Source: Methylobacterium isbiliense (lineage in GTDB: Bacteria > Pseudomonadota > Alphaproteobacteria > Rhizobiales > Beijerinckiaceae). Taken from it: 64,000 bases of DNA. A program made the translations under genes and the position numbers. The stretch's first letter is position 1. Each line of letters starts with the position of its first letter. Location: contig NZ_BPQQ01000075.1 in NCBI RefSeq assembly GCF_022179325.1, positions 1-64,000 of the forward strand. The letters run 5' to 3'. The notes below the pieces were generated by a model that saw nothing but the letters and a program-made list of their open reading frames with translations, did not search any database and had not been told where the DNA came from. Shown one piece after another: positions 9,013 through 16,869 of this stretch.

Positions 9013-9876
9013 ATGACCTCCCCGCGCAAGGCCTTCGTGGTCGGGCATCCCATCGCGCATTCGCGCTCGCCGCTGATCCACGGCCACTGGCTGTCGGCCC
9101 ACGGCCTGCCCGGCTCCTACGAGCGCATCGACGTCGGGCCCGAGGCCTTCCCGGCCTTCCTGGCGGGTCTGCGCGAGGCCGGCTTCGTCGGCGGCAACGT
9201 GACGATCCCGCACAAGGAGGCGGCCTATCGCCTCGTCGACATCCGCACGCCCCGGGCCGAGCGGATCGGCGCCGTGAACACCCTCAGCCTCGACGAGGCC
9301 GGCCGGCTCGTCGGCGACAACACCGACGCGACGGGCTTCGTCGCCCATCTCGACGCCACGCTCGGCGCGGACTGGCTCGACACGACCGGCATCGCGGCGG
9401 GGCGCCCCGCGCTGCTCCTCGGGGCGGGCGGGGCGGCGCGCGCCATCGCGGTGGGGCTGCTCGACCGCGGCGTGCCGCGGCTCCTGATCGCCAACCGCAC
9501 GGCAGCGCGCGCCGAGGCGCTGCGCGCCCTCGACCCGCACCGCATCGGGACCCTGGCCGCCGCGGAGGTGCCCGGCCGCCTCGCCGAGGTCGGTCTCCTC
9601 GTCAACACCACCTCGCTCGGCATGGCCGCGGCGCCCGGCCTGCCGGCCGATCCCGCCCCGCTGCCGCCCGAGGCGGCCGTGGCCGACATCGTCTACGTGC
9701 CCCTCGACACGCCGCTCCTCGCGGCGGCCCGCGCCCGGGACCTGCGGACCGTGGACGGGCTCGGCATGCTGCTGCACCAGGCGGTGCCGGGCTTCGCCCG
9801 CTGGTTCGGGGTGACGCCGCAGGTGACCCCGGCGCTGCGCGCGCTGATCGTCGCCGACATCGAGGGACGGCGGTGA
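9013..9876 (+). CDS. aroE: Shikimate dehydrogenase
   Basis: A 287-residue NADP-dependent shikimate dehydrogenase (3-dehydroshikimate to shikimate; aromatic amino-acid pathway). Substrate-binding HSRSPLIH is at about residues 17-24, catalytic Lys in [10 protein letters not shown] near 68, and Asp in GDNTDATGF near 105. The Rossmann loop [11 protein letters not shown] and the NRTAARA phosphate-binding segment follow. NTTSLGM and the GLGMLLHQA motif near the C terminus are also typical. The start codon lies 14 bases after maf, and the stop overlaps the coaE start (GTGA), so the genes are probably co-translated. Confidence 0.95.
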   Translation: MTSPRKAFVVGHPIAHSRSPLIHGHWLSAHGLPGSYERIDVGPEAFPAFLAGLREAGFVGGNVTIPHKEAAYRLVDIRTPRAERIGAVNTLSLDEAGRLVGDNTDATGFVAHLDATLGADWLDTTGIAAGRPALLLGAGGAARAIAVGLLDRGVPRLLIANRTAARAEALRALDPHRIGTLAAAEVPGRLAEVGLLVNTTSLGMAAAPGLPADPAPLPPEAAVADIVYVPLDTPLLAAARARDLRTVDGLGMLLHQAVPGFARWFGVTPQVTPALRALIVADIEGRR

Positions 9877-10508
9877 GCCGGCCCGTCATCCTCGGCCTCA
9901 CCGGCTCGATCGGCATGGGCAAGAGCGCCACCGCGGCGATGTTCCGCGCCCGCGGCGTGCCGGTGCACGACGCCGATGCCTGCGTGCACGCCCTCTACGG
10001 CCCCGGGGGAGCCGCGGCGGCGCGGATCGGGGCGGCCTTCCCGGGCACGCTCACCCCCGACGGCGCGGTCGACCGCGACCGCCTGCGCGCCGCGGTGATC
10101 GGGGATCCCGCACGCCTGACGCGGCTGGAAGGGCTGGTTCACCCGCTGGTGCGCGAGGCGGAACAGGCCTTCCTCGCCGCCCACGCGGACGCGCCCCTGG
10201 TGGTGCTCGACGTGCCGCTGCTGTTCGAGACCGGCGGCGAGGCGCGCTGCGACGCGGTCGCGGTCGTCACGGCCCCGCCCGAGGTGCAGCGCGCCCGCGT
10301 GCTGGCCCGGCCCGGCATGACCGAGGCGACCTTCGCGGCGATCCTCGCCAAGCAGATGCCCGACGCCGAGAAGCGCCGGCGGGCGGACGCGCTGATCGAG
10401 ACCGGCTTCGGCTTCCCGCACGCCGAGGCGCAGGTGGAGGCGCTGATCGCCGCGGCCCGGCGCGGCGATCTGTCGGGGGCTCAGCGTGGCGAGAAGCCGA
10501 TCGCGTAG
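9873..10508 (+). CDS. coaE: Dephospho-CoA kinase
   Basis: A 211-residue P-loop kinase for the last step of coenzyme A synthesis. Walker [14 protein letters not shown] is at residues 8-20, the DADA motif that binds dephospho-CoA near 34, and [12 protein letters not shown] near 108-120. The start is GTG 9873, overlapping the aroE stop by the GTGA arrangement. The 3' end overlaps the convergent small membrane-protein gene by 28 bases. The length is typical. Confidence 0.95.
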   Translation: MSRPVILGLTGSIGMGKSATAAMFRARGVPVHDADACVHALYGPGGAAAARIGAAFPGTLTPDGAVDRDRLRAAVIGDPARLTRLEGLVHPLVREAEQAFLAAHADAPLVVLDVPLLFETGGEARCDAVAVVTAPPEVQRARVLARPGMTEATFAAILAKQMPDAEKRRRADALIETGFGFPHAEAQVEALIAAARRGDLSGAQRGEKPIA

Positions 10509-10606
10509 AGCACCAGCGCGACGACGATCACCAGAAGGGCGATCCCGAGGAGCGCCGGCCGCACGGTGTTGGTGGTTCTCTCGGGCTTGTGGCTGGGCGG
10601 GGCCAT
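10481..10606 (-). CDS. Very small single-pass membrane protein
   Basis: A 41-residue protein. A basic, polar N terminus ([14 protein letters not shown]) is followed by one hydrophobic helix (about residues 15-38, with [19 protein letters not shown]) and a short FSPR tail. A GGAG box precedes the ATG by 7 bases, which supports it as a real small gene rather than the tail of a longer frame. It lies convergent to coaE and downstream of dnaQ. No function can be assigned; small membrane proteins of this shape are common and poorly annotated. Confidence 0.6.
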   Translation of the reverse strand: MAPPSHKPERTTNTVRPALLGIALLVIVVALVLYAIGFSPR

Positions 10607-10671
10607 CGCGGATCTCCGGAAGAGGGACCGGCCCAACGCCCCGCGCCTCCCGCAGGTTCGAGCGTCGCCGC

Positions 10672-11388
10672 TCAGCCGGCCGCCTCGTCCGAGACGTAGT
10701 CGCGCCAGATCGCGGAGGCGCCGAGGCTCGCCGTGAAGGCCGCGTGCGCGGCCCGCTCGGCCTCGGTGAGGCGGCTCCTCACCGCGCGCTCTCCGAGCGC
10801 CGCGGGGACGGCGTGGCTCGCGACCCGCACCGGGCCGGCGCTCTCCAGCGTGAGCCCCAGGCTGGTCTGCTTGCCGCCGAGCAGCTCGATATAGACCTCG
10901 GCCAGGATCTGCGCGTCGAGGAGCGCGCCGTGCTTGACGCGCTTGGTGTTGTCGATGCCGTAGCGGGCGCAGAGCGCGTCGAGGTTGTTGGCCGCGCCCG
11001 GATGCTTGCGGCGGGCGAGCGCCAGCGTGTCGACGACGCCTGCGAGGTCGATCGCGGGCGGGGCCGCCTCGCCGAGCCGGGCGTACTCGGCGTTGAGGAA
11101 GCCCACGTCGAAGGCCGCGTTGTGGATCACCAGGGTCGCGTCGCCGCAGAAGGCGAGGAGGTCCGGCAGCACCGCGGCGAAGACCGGCTTGTCGGCCAGG
11201 AACGCGTCCGAGAGCCCGTGCACCGCGAAGGCTCCCTGCGACACCGCCCGCTGCGGGTTGATGTAGCGGTGGAACTCGCGGCCGGTGGGGATGTGGTTGA
11301 GCAGTTCGATGCCGCCGATCTCGATCAGCCGGTCGGTCTTGGCATCCGTGCCCGTGGTCTCGGTGTCGAGGACGATCTCGCGCAGCAC
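10672..11388 (-). CDS. dnaQ: DNA polymerase III epsilon subunit (3'-5' proofreading exonuclease)
   Basis: A 238-residue DEDDh exonuclease that proofreads for the replicative polymerase. Exo I is REIVLDTETTG at the N terminus. Exo II is VIHNAAFDVGFLN, and Exo III carries KHGALLDAQILAEVYIELLGG with the catalytic His/Asp. A GTG start at 11388 is chosen because AGGAGA sits 9 bases upstream and the protein then begins at the family's usual point. An ATG at 11433 would add 15 residues without support. In many relatives dnaQ is followed by secB; here secB is 41 kb away. Confidence 0.93.
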   Translation of the reverse strand: MLREIVLDTETTGTDAKTDRLIEIGGIELLNHIPTGREFHRYINPQRAVSQGAFAVHGLSDAFLADKPVFAAVLPDLLAFCGDATLVIHNAAFDVGFLNAEYARLGEAAPPAIDLAGVVDTLALARRKHPGAANNLDALCARYGIDNTKRVKHGALLDAQILAEVYIELLGGKQTSLGLTLESAGPVRVASHAVPAALGERAVRSRLTEAERAAHAAFTASLGASAIWRDYVSDEAAG

Positions 11389-11524
11389 GCCGGCGGCTCT
11401 CCTGGCGGTTGAAGGCGGGCGGATCCCGCTCAAGTCTCGTAGGATGGCAATCGTTAACCCGCCCTGAGCCTAGGATGAAGGGCGCGGGGCCCGCTTGTCC
11501 CCTGCGCCGTGCCGAGCCCGTGCC

Positions 11525-12322
11525 ATGCCTCCCGCTCCGACCCTTTCCGCCGCGGAAGCCCTGGTGCTCCTCGACCCCGACGGGGCCCGGGGCAGCGAGG
11601 CGCTCAAGCTGACCCTGATGTCGCTGATCCTGCAGGGCTCCATCCGGATCGTCCCGGCGCCGCCGGGCTGGTTCGGCGGGCGGCGCCCTCCCAACCTCGT
11701 CGCGACCGGGCGGCCTGAGCCGAGCCTCCCAGTCCCGGCCGCGGCGGCGATGCGGTTCGTGCACGCGGCGCAGGGCCGCCAGGGAAGCCTGCGGGAGGTG
11801 GTGCGCCTCGCGCGCCGCGATCACGGCGCGAACCTCGCGGGCTTCGTCAAGGATCTGGTGCGGCCCCGCCTCGTGCGCCGGGGCCTTCTGGAGGCCTGCC
11901 GCACGCGCGTGCTGTTCGTGCCGGTGGAGCGCTTCCGGACCACGCCGGCGGGCGAGGCCGAGCGGCAGCGCCTCACCGGGCTAATGGCGCGGGCGGCCGA
12001 CATCCCGGTCTGGCTCGACCGCGACCCGGCCCAGGCCGCCGCCCTCGCGGCGGCCCTCGGCGGCGCGATCCTGCTCGTGCCGGGGCTGCAGCCGCATTTC
12101 GAGCGCATCGCCGGCGTCCTGCGGGCGCACCGGGATGCGGGCGGCGACGGCGGGTCGGGCGGCACAGGCGACGAGGCCGCAGGCCGGGACGTCGACCTCG
12201 CGGGCGTCGATGCCGATCTGTGGGACGCCTTCGACGGGCTCGACGCCTTCGACGCCGGGTTCGACAGCGCCGCGGATGGAGGCGGTGACGGCGGAGGCGA
12301 CGGCGGCGGGGGCGGCGACTGA
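11525..12322 (+). CDS. Hypothetical protein with Gly/Asp-rich tail
   Basis: A 265-residue protein of unknown function. The N-terminal half has a winged-helix-like pattern (residues about 5-45: alternating helices and a GSIRIV strand, then a second LRRGLLE-type helix-strand near 110-130). A hydrophobic segment, AALAAALGGAILLVPGLQ, lies near 180-198. The C terminus is an acidic, Gly/Asp-rich tail ending in GGGDGGGDGGGGGD. This layout recalls TIGR04222-domain proteins, whose Gly-rich tails end similarly, but that is only a resemblance. It is divergent from dnaQ. Confidence 0.6.
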   Translation: MPPAPTLSAAEALVLLDPDGARGSEALKLTLMSLILQGSIRIVPAPPGWFGGRRPPNLVATGRPEPSLPVPAAAAMRFVHAAQGRQGSLREVVRLARRDHGANLAGFVKDLVRPRLVRRGLLEACRTRVLFVPVERFRTTPAGEAERQRLTGLMARAADIPVWLDRDPAQAAALAAALGGAILLVPGLQPHFERIAGVLRAHRDAGGDGGSGGTGDEAAGRDVDLAGVDADLWDAFDGLDAFDAGFDSAADGGGDGGGDGGGGGD

Positions 12323-12450
12323 CGCCCCATACCGGCGGTCAATGGACATGACCGACGGTTCGGTTCTCGATCTGTCGCCGAATCTCTGATGGCGTCGAAA
12401 CATCGAGATGCCTCGACGGCCCGATGCGTCGGCATCCCTGGCCGTCGGTC

Positions 12451-13191
12451 TCAGAACGGCTCCCGGAACGGCCGCAGGTCGATCTCCTGCGTCCAGGCGG
12501 AGCGGTGCTGGCGGTGGAGCTGCCAGTAGGACTCGGCGATGGCCTCGACCGACAACAGCCCGTCCTCGCCGCGGGCTTCGGCCAGGGCGGGGGCGCGGGT
12601 GAGCAGGCGCTCCCCCGCGATGCCCCCGTCGATCACCACGTGGGCGACGTGCAGGCCCTGCGGGCCGAACTCGCGCGCCATGCTCTGGGCCACCATGCGC
12701 AGGCCCGCCTTTGCGGCTGCGAAGTGGGCGTAGCCGGGCTTGCCGCGCAGGCTCGCCGAGGCGCCCGTGAACAGGATCGTGCCGCGCCCGAGCGGGGCCA
12801 TGAGGCGCGCGGCCTCGCGGCCGACGAGGAAGCCCGCGAGGCAGCCGACCCGCCAAAAATCCTCGAACTCGGCCGCGGCGACGTCGAGGATGTCGATGCG
12901 GCGGTTGTTGCCGGCGTTGAACGCCACGAGATCCGCGGGCTCCCGTCCGGGGCCGGGTGCCGCCGCGCGGGCGAACAGCCGCGCCACCTCCGCCTCGACG
13001 GTGGCGTCGGTGGGCACCGCCTCGGCGCTCCCGCCCGCGGCGGCGAGGCCCGCCGCGATGCCCGCGATGCGCGCCTGCGTGCGGCCGGCGACCAGGACGT
13101 GGTGGCCGGCGCGCGCGAAGCGGCGGCAGAGGGCGGCGCCGAGGCCCTGCTCGGCCCCGACTCCCACGACGACGGCGGTGGGCATGGACAT
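12451..13191 (-). CDS. SDR family oxidoreductase
   Basis: A 246-residue short-chain dehydrogenase/reductase. The cofactor loop is a variant: GVGAEQGLGAAL at about residues 9-20 replaces the usual TGxxxGIG. NAGN is near 90, and the catalytic Ser lies in FTGASAS near 140. The usual YxxxK is present as YAHFAAAK, giving Tyr and Lys four residues apart. The ATG 13191 start has GGGAG six bases upstream. No neighbouring gene suggests a substrate. Proteins with this glycine-loop variant are often annotated as putative SDR or glucose 1-dehydrogenase-like, and I would not go further. Confidence 0.85.
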   Translation of the reverse strand: MSMPTAVVVGVGAEQGLGAALCRRFARAGHHVLVAGRTQARIAGIAAGLAAAGGSAEAVPTDATVEAEVARLFARAAAPGPGREPADLVAFNAGNNRRIDILDVAAAEFEDFWRVGCLAGFLVGREAARLMAPLGRGTILFTGASASLRGKPGYAHFAAAKAGLRMVAQSMAREFGPQGLHVAHVVIDGGIAGERLLTRAPALAEARGEDGLLSVEAIAESYWQLHRQHRSAWTQEIDLRPFREPF

Positions 13192-13408
13192 GCGCCTCTC
13201 CCGGTTCTCCCGCCGCATCGGTCGCCGGCAGGGCCGGCGGGTCGCGCACCGATGCGACGTCCCTGCGATCGGAGCAGATCGGTCCGGTCGCGCCACGATT
13301 TATGCGAGCGAGATAGCGCCTCAAGCAGATTTGTCCGCGATGCGCCGTTTCGCGGCCGGGGGCTGCCCTAGATCGGTCCTGCCGCATGAAACCGGGAGGA
13401 GACCGCCG

Positions 13409-14347
13409 ATGAGTTTGACCCGCCGCGCCGTCCTGGCCGGAGCGACGGCCGCGTCGCTCCTTCCCCTGGCCGGCCGCGCCCAAGCCCAGAGCGCTCAAGC
13501 CCAGAGCCCCCAGGCGTCGGACCTGCTGCGGCGCCCGATCCCCTCCTCGGGCGAGCCGGTGCCGGTGATCGGGATCGGCACCTCGCGCCGCTACAACGTC
13601 GAGCCCGGATCGGAGGGATTTCCCCCCTTGCGCGAGGCGGTGGTGCGTTTCCTCGATCTCGGCGGGCGGGTCATCGACACCGCGCCCGATTACGGCCGCG
13701 CCGAGGAGGTGATGGGCGCGATCATGGCCGAGGGCGACCTGCGCCAGCGGGCCTTCCTCTGCACCAAGGTGGCGGCGCAGGGGCGGGAGGCCGGTCAGGC
13801 GCAGATCGCGCAGTCCTTCCGCCGCCTGCGCACCGACCTCATCGACCTGATCGCGGTCCACAACCTCATCGACACGGACACGCAGCTCGCCGAGCTCAAG
13901 GCGCTGAAGGAGGCCGGGCGCATCCGCTACCTCGGCGCCACCACCTGGGTCGAGCGCCAGTACGGCGACCTCGAAGCCCTGATGCGGCGCGAGCGCCTCG
14001 ACGTGATCCAGGTGAACTACGCCATCGACGCCCGCGAGGCCGCCGCCCGCATCCTGCCGCTCGCGCGCGACCGCGGCACGGCCGTGATGGTCAACGTGCC
14101 GTTCGGGCGCGAGCGCCTGTTCAACCTCGTGAAGGGCAAGGAGCTGCCCCCCTTCGCGGCGGAGTTCGACTGCGCGACCTGGCCGCAATTCTTCCTGAAA
14201 TACGTCCTCTCGCACGAGGCCGTGACCTGCCCGGTCCCCGGCATGGCCCAGCGCCGCTACGTCGAGGACAACCTCGGGGCCGCCCGCGGGCGCCTGCCCG
14301 ACGCCGCGCAGCGCCGCAAGATGGAGGAGTGGATCGATGGCCTCTGA
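13409..14347 (+). CDS. Exported aldo/keto reductase family protein
   Basis: A 312-residue aldo/keto reductase with an N-terminal twin-arginine-type signal (SLTRRAVLAGATAASLLPLAGRAQA) and probable cleavage after AQA. The TIM-barrel tetrad is visible: Asp in VIDTAPDYG, Tyr in the same segment, Lys in LCTKV and His in LIAVHN. A strong GGGAGGAG box precedes ATG 13409. Export of a folded, NADPH-type enzyme fits Tat translocation with bound cofactor; this is an inference. It overlaps the next gene, also Tat-type, by 11 bases, so the two are probably one operon. The substrate is unknown. Confidence 0.88.
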   Translation: MSLTRRAVLAGATAASLLPLAGRAQAQSAQAQSPQASDLLRRPIPSSGEPVPVIGIGTSRRYNVEPGSEGFPPLREAVVRFLDLGGRVIDTAPDYGRAEEVMGAIMAEGDLRQRAFLCTKVAAQGREAGQAQIAQSFRRLRTDLIDLIAVHNLIDTDTQLAELKALKEAGRIRYLGATTWVERQYGDLEALMRRERLDVIQVNYAIDAREAAARILPLARDRGTAVMVNVPFGRERLFNLVKGKELPPFAAEFDCATWPQFFLKYVLSHEAVTCPVPGMAQRRYVEDNLGAARGRLPDAAQRRKMEEWIDGL

Positions 14348-15047
14348 TCTCACCCGCCGCACCCTGCTGGCGGCCGGCGCCGCGCTCGCGCTGCCCGCCC
14401 GCGCCCAACCCTCCGACAGGATCCCGGTCGGGGTGATCGGCGCGGGCAACATCGGCAGCACCATCGGGGGGCTGTGGGTGAAGGCCGGGCATCCGGTGCT
14501 GTTCGCGTCCCGCCATCCGGAGGAACTCGCCGGGCTCGTCGCGGGGCTGGGGCCTCTCGCCAGGGCCGGCAGCGTCGCCGAGGCGCTGGCCTTCGGCGAG
14601 GCGGTGCTGATCGCGGTGCCCTACAGGGCCTATCCGGAGATCGGACGCGAGCACGCGGCCGCGCTCAAGGGGAAGATCGTGCTCGATGCCGGCAACGCCA
14701 CGAAGGCCCGCGACGGCGACCTCGCGGCGGAGGCGGAGGCCGCCGGCATCGGCGCGGTCTCGGCCAAGTACCTGCCCGGGGCGCGCCTCGTGCGGGTGTT
14801 CAACGCGGCCAATTACCGGGTCTTCCAGAAGAACGCCCACCGCGAGGGCGCCCGCATGGCGGTGCCGCTCGCGGGCGACGATCCCGGGGCGGTCGCGGTG
14901 GCGGAGGGGCTGGTGCGCGACGCCGGCTTCGATCCGGTCGTGGTCGGGCCGCTCGACGCGGCGCGCCGCTTCGCCATGGGCAGCCCCGGCTTCGGCCTCG
15001 ACGTCACGGCGCCCGAGGCGCGCAAGGCCTTCGGGCTGGCGCCGTGA
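14337..15047 (+). CDS. Exported NADPH-dependent F420-reductase-like oxidoreductase
   Basis: A 236-residue protein with a twin-arginine-like signal (DLTRRTLLAAGAALALPARAQ) and then a Rossmann domain with GVIGAGNIGST near residue 33. The fold resembles NADPH:F420 oxidoreductase / NAD(P)-binding F420_oxidored domains (ASRHPEEL for the 2'-phosphate pocket, VLIAVPYRAYP, VLDAGN). ATG 14337 lies inside the 3' end of the aldo/keto reductase gene, indicating translational coupling. An exported enzyme of this family is unusual. Whether F420 is involved cannot be judged, and many family members use NADPH with other acceptors. Confidence 0.82.
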   Translation: MASDLTRRTLLAAGAALALPARAQPSDRIPVGVIGAGNIGSTIGGLWVKAGHPVLFASRHPEELAGLVAGLGPLARAGSVAEALAFGEAVLIAVPYRAYPEIGREHAAALKGKIVLDAGNATKARDGDLAAEAEAAGIGAVSAKYLPGARLVRVFNAANYRVFQKNAHREGARMAVPLAGDDPGAVAVAEGLVRDAGFDPVVVGPLDAARRFAMGSPGFGLDVTAPEARKAFGLAP

Positions 15048-15056
15048 CGGGGTCGG

Positions 15057-16034
15057 TCAATCCAGCTTCGCGCCCGAGAACTCGACCACCTTCTTCCACT
15101 TCTCGGTCTCGTCGACGATGACCTTGCCGAACGCCTCGGGCGTGAGGCGCAGCGGCGTGCCGCCGAGGTTGGCGAGTTTCCTGGCCGTCTCCTGATCGGT
15201 CAGAACCTCGTTGATCTCCCGGTTCAGGCGCGCGATCAGCTCGGGCGGGGTGCGCTTGGGCGCGCCGACCCCGAACCACGCGCTCGCCTCGTAGCCCGGC
15301 ACGGTCTCGGCGACGGTCGGCACGTCTGGAAGCGCCGGGGAGCGCTCGGCCGTGGTGACGGCCAGCGCCCGCAGGCCCCCCGCGCGGACGTGCTCGATCG
15401 AGGAGGGCAGGTTGTCGAACAGCACGTGGGCCTGCCCCGAGAGCATGTCGGTCAGCGCCGGGCCCGCCCCGCGGTAGGGCACGTGCACCATGTCGACCCC
15501 GGTCATCTTCTTGAACAGCTCCCCGGACATGTGCACCGAGGTGCCGAGGCCCGAGGAGGCCATGTTCACCTTGCCGGGATTGGCCTTGCAGTAGGCGATG
15601 AACTCCGCGACCGTCTTCACCGGCAGGCTCGGCGTCACCTCCATGATGTTGGGCGAGCGCGTGATGCCCGCCACCGGGGCGATGTCATCGACGAAATTGA
15701 AGTTCAGCTTCTTGTAGAGCGTCGCGTTGATGCCGTTCGCCGGGTTGACGAGCAGGATCGTGTAGCCGTCGGGATCGGCCTTCACCACGGCGTCGGTGCC
15801 GATGTTGTTGCCGGCCCCGGGCCGGTTCTCGATGTAGACCTGCTGGCCGAGGCGGCGGCTGAGCGGCTCGGCGATGAGGCGGGCCAGGACGTCGGTGGTG
15901 CCGCCCGGCGGATAGCCGACCACCCAGCGGATCGGCCGCGTCGGGTAGCCCTGCTGGGCGAGCAGGCCGGGGCTCGCCAGGGGCGCGAGCGCCGCGGCGC
16001 CGAGCAGCGAACGTCGTGACAGTCCGGACGTCAT
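15057..16034 (-). CDS. tctC: Tripartite tricarboxylate transporter substrate-binding protein (Bug/TctC)
   Basis: A 325-residue periplasmic binding protein of the Bug family, which captures carboxylates for TctAB-type secondary transporters. It has an N-terminal signal (SRRSLLGAAALAPLASPGLLAQ), then YPTRPIRWVVGYPPGGTTDVLAR, the canonical Bug start. NRPGAGNNIG, PYRGAGPALTDMLSGQ and PTVAE follow as in the family. A strong GGGAGGAG box precedes the ATG. It is divergent from tctBA, about 190 bases away, and the shared intergenic region probably holds both promoters. The ligand is not predictable because the Bug family is very diverse. Confidence 0.93.
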   Translation of the reverse strand: MTSGLSRRSLLGAAALAPLASPGLLAQQGYPTRPIRWVVGYPPGGTTDVLARLIAEPLSRRLGQQVYIENRPGAGNNIGTDAVVKADPDGYTILLVNPANGINATLYKKLNFNFVDDIAPVAGITRSPNIMEVTPSLPVKTVAEFIAYCKANPGKVNMASSGLGTSVHMSGELFKKMTGVDMVHVPYRGAGPALTDMLSGQAHVLFDNLPSSIEHVRAGGLRALAVTTAERSPALPDVPTVAETVPGYEASAWFGVGAPKRTPPELIARLNREINEVLTDQETARKLANLGGTPLRLTPEAFGKVIVDETEKWKKVVEFSGAKLD

Positions 16035-16221
16035 GCAGGTCTCCTCCCTCGGCCGGCCATCGTGTCCGTGGCCCGTTACCGGTGACGCATCTTAGGCAGA
16101 AACCCAGGGGCATGGCGAGACGAAGACGGCCGAACCGCTTGATCGGCCGCCGAAGCATCGTGCACAACGTCGGCAAGGCGGGATCCGGAACCATCGGCCC
16201 GACAGCCAGGGAGGACGCGCC

Positions 16222-16869
16222 ATTCCGGCCAGTTCCGACACTCATGCGCGCGGGCCGATCCGCGGTCCGCGCAGCCTCGTGGGCGGCCTGATCCTCGTCG
16301 GGCTCGCGGCGCTCGCGCTCTATCTCACCGCCGACCTGAGCCAGGGCACCCTGCGCAGCATGGGGCCGGGCATGGTGCCGCGCGCGCTGGCGGTCGGGCT
16401 CGGCCTGTGCGGCCTCGCCCTCGTGGGCGCCGGCCTCGTGCGGCCCGGCCACCCGCTGGAACGCTTCTCCCTGCGCGGCCCCGTGGTGATCCTGCTGGCG
16501 ATCGCCGCCTTCGCGCTCACCATCCGGCCCTTCGCGCTCGGCGGGATCACCACGCCCGGGCTCGGCCTGCTCGGCGCCGGCCCGCTCACCGTGCTGATCG
16601 GCGGCTACGCCACGGCGGAGGCGCGGCTGCGCGAATTGCTGGCCCTCGGGTTCGGCCTCACCGCCTTCGCCATGCTGCTGTTCGGCGATCTCCTCAACCT
16701 GCCGATCCCGATGTTCCCGGAGGCCTATGCGGCCCTGTTCCCGACCGGCTGGTCGCAGGACGGGCGCCTGCGGGCCACCGCCGGGCTCCTGGGCGGGGCC
16801 GCCCTCGCGCTGCTGCTCGTCGGGCCGCGCCGGCCCGTGGCCCAGCCCGACGTCGCCGGGGGCGCCTGA
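16222..16869 (+). CDS. tctB: Tripartite tricarboxylate transporter small membrane subunit TctB
   Basis: A TctB-type subunit with four hydrophobic helices (roughly residues 20-36, 48-65, 75-100, 125-155 plus a C-terminal one). It partners with TctA in carboxylate uptake. The start is problematic. The first standard codon is GTG 16279 without any RBS, and it would begin inside the first hydrophobic helix region. An ATT at 16222 follows a perfect GGGAGGA by six bases and would give a natural 19-residue polar N terminus (IPASSDTHARG...). I therefore give 16222 as the probable start (215 residues), with GTG 16279 (196 aa) as the alternative. The stop overlaps the tctA start. Confidence 0.8.
   Translation: MPASSDTHARGPIRGPRSLVGGLILVGLAALALYLTADLSQGTLRSMGPGMVPRALAVGLGLCGLALVGAGLVRPGHPLERFSLRGPVVILLAIAAFALTIRPFALGGITTPGLGLLGAGPLTVLIGGYATAEARLRELLALGFGLTAFAMLLFGDLLNLPIPMFPEAYAALFPTGWSQDGRLRATAGLLGGAALALLLVGPRRPVAQPDVAGGA

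Noticed and set aside
11525-12322. Gly/Asp run at the C terminus as a calcium-binding repeat toxin
   Set aside because: The tail lacks the nonapeptide GGxGxDxUx pattern; it is simple low-complexity sequence.
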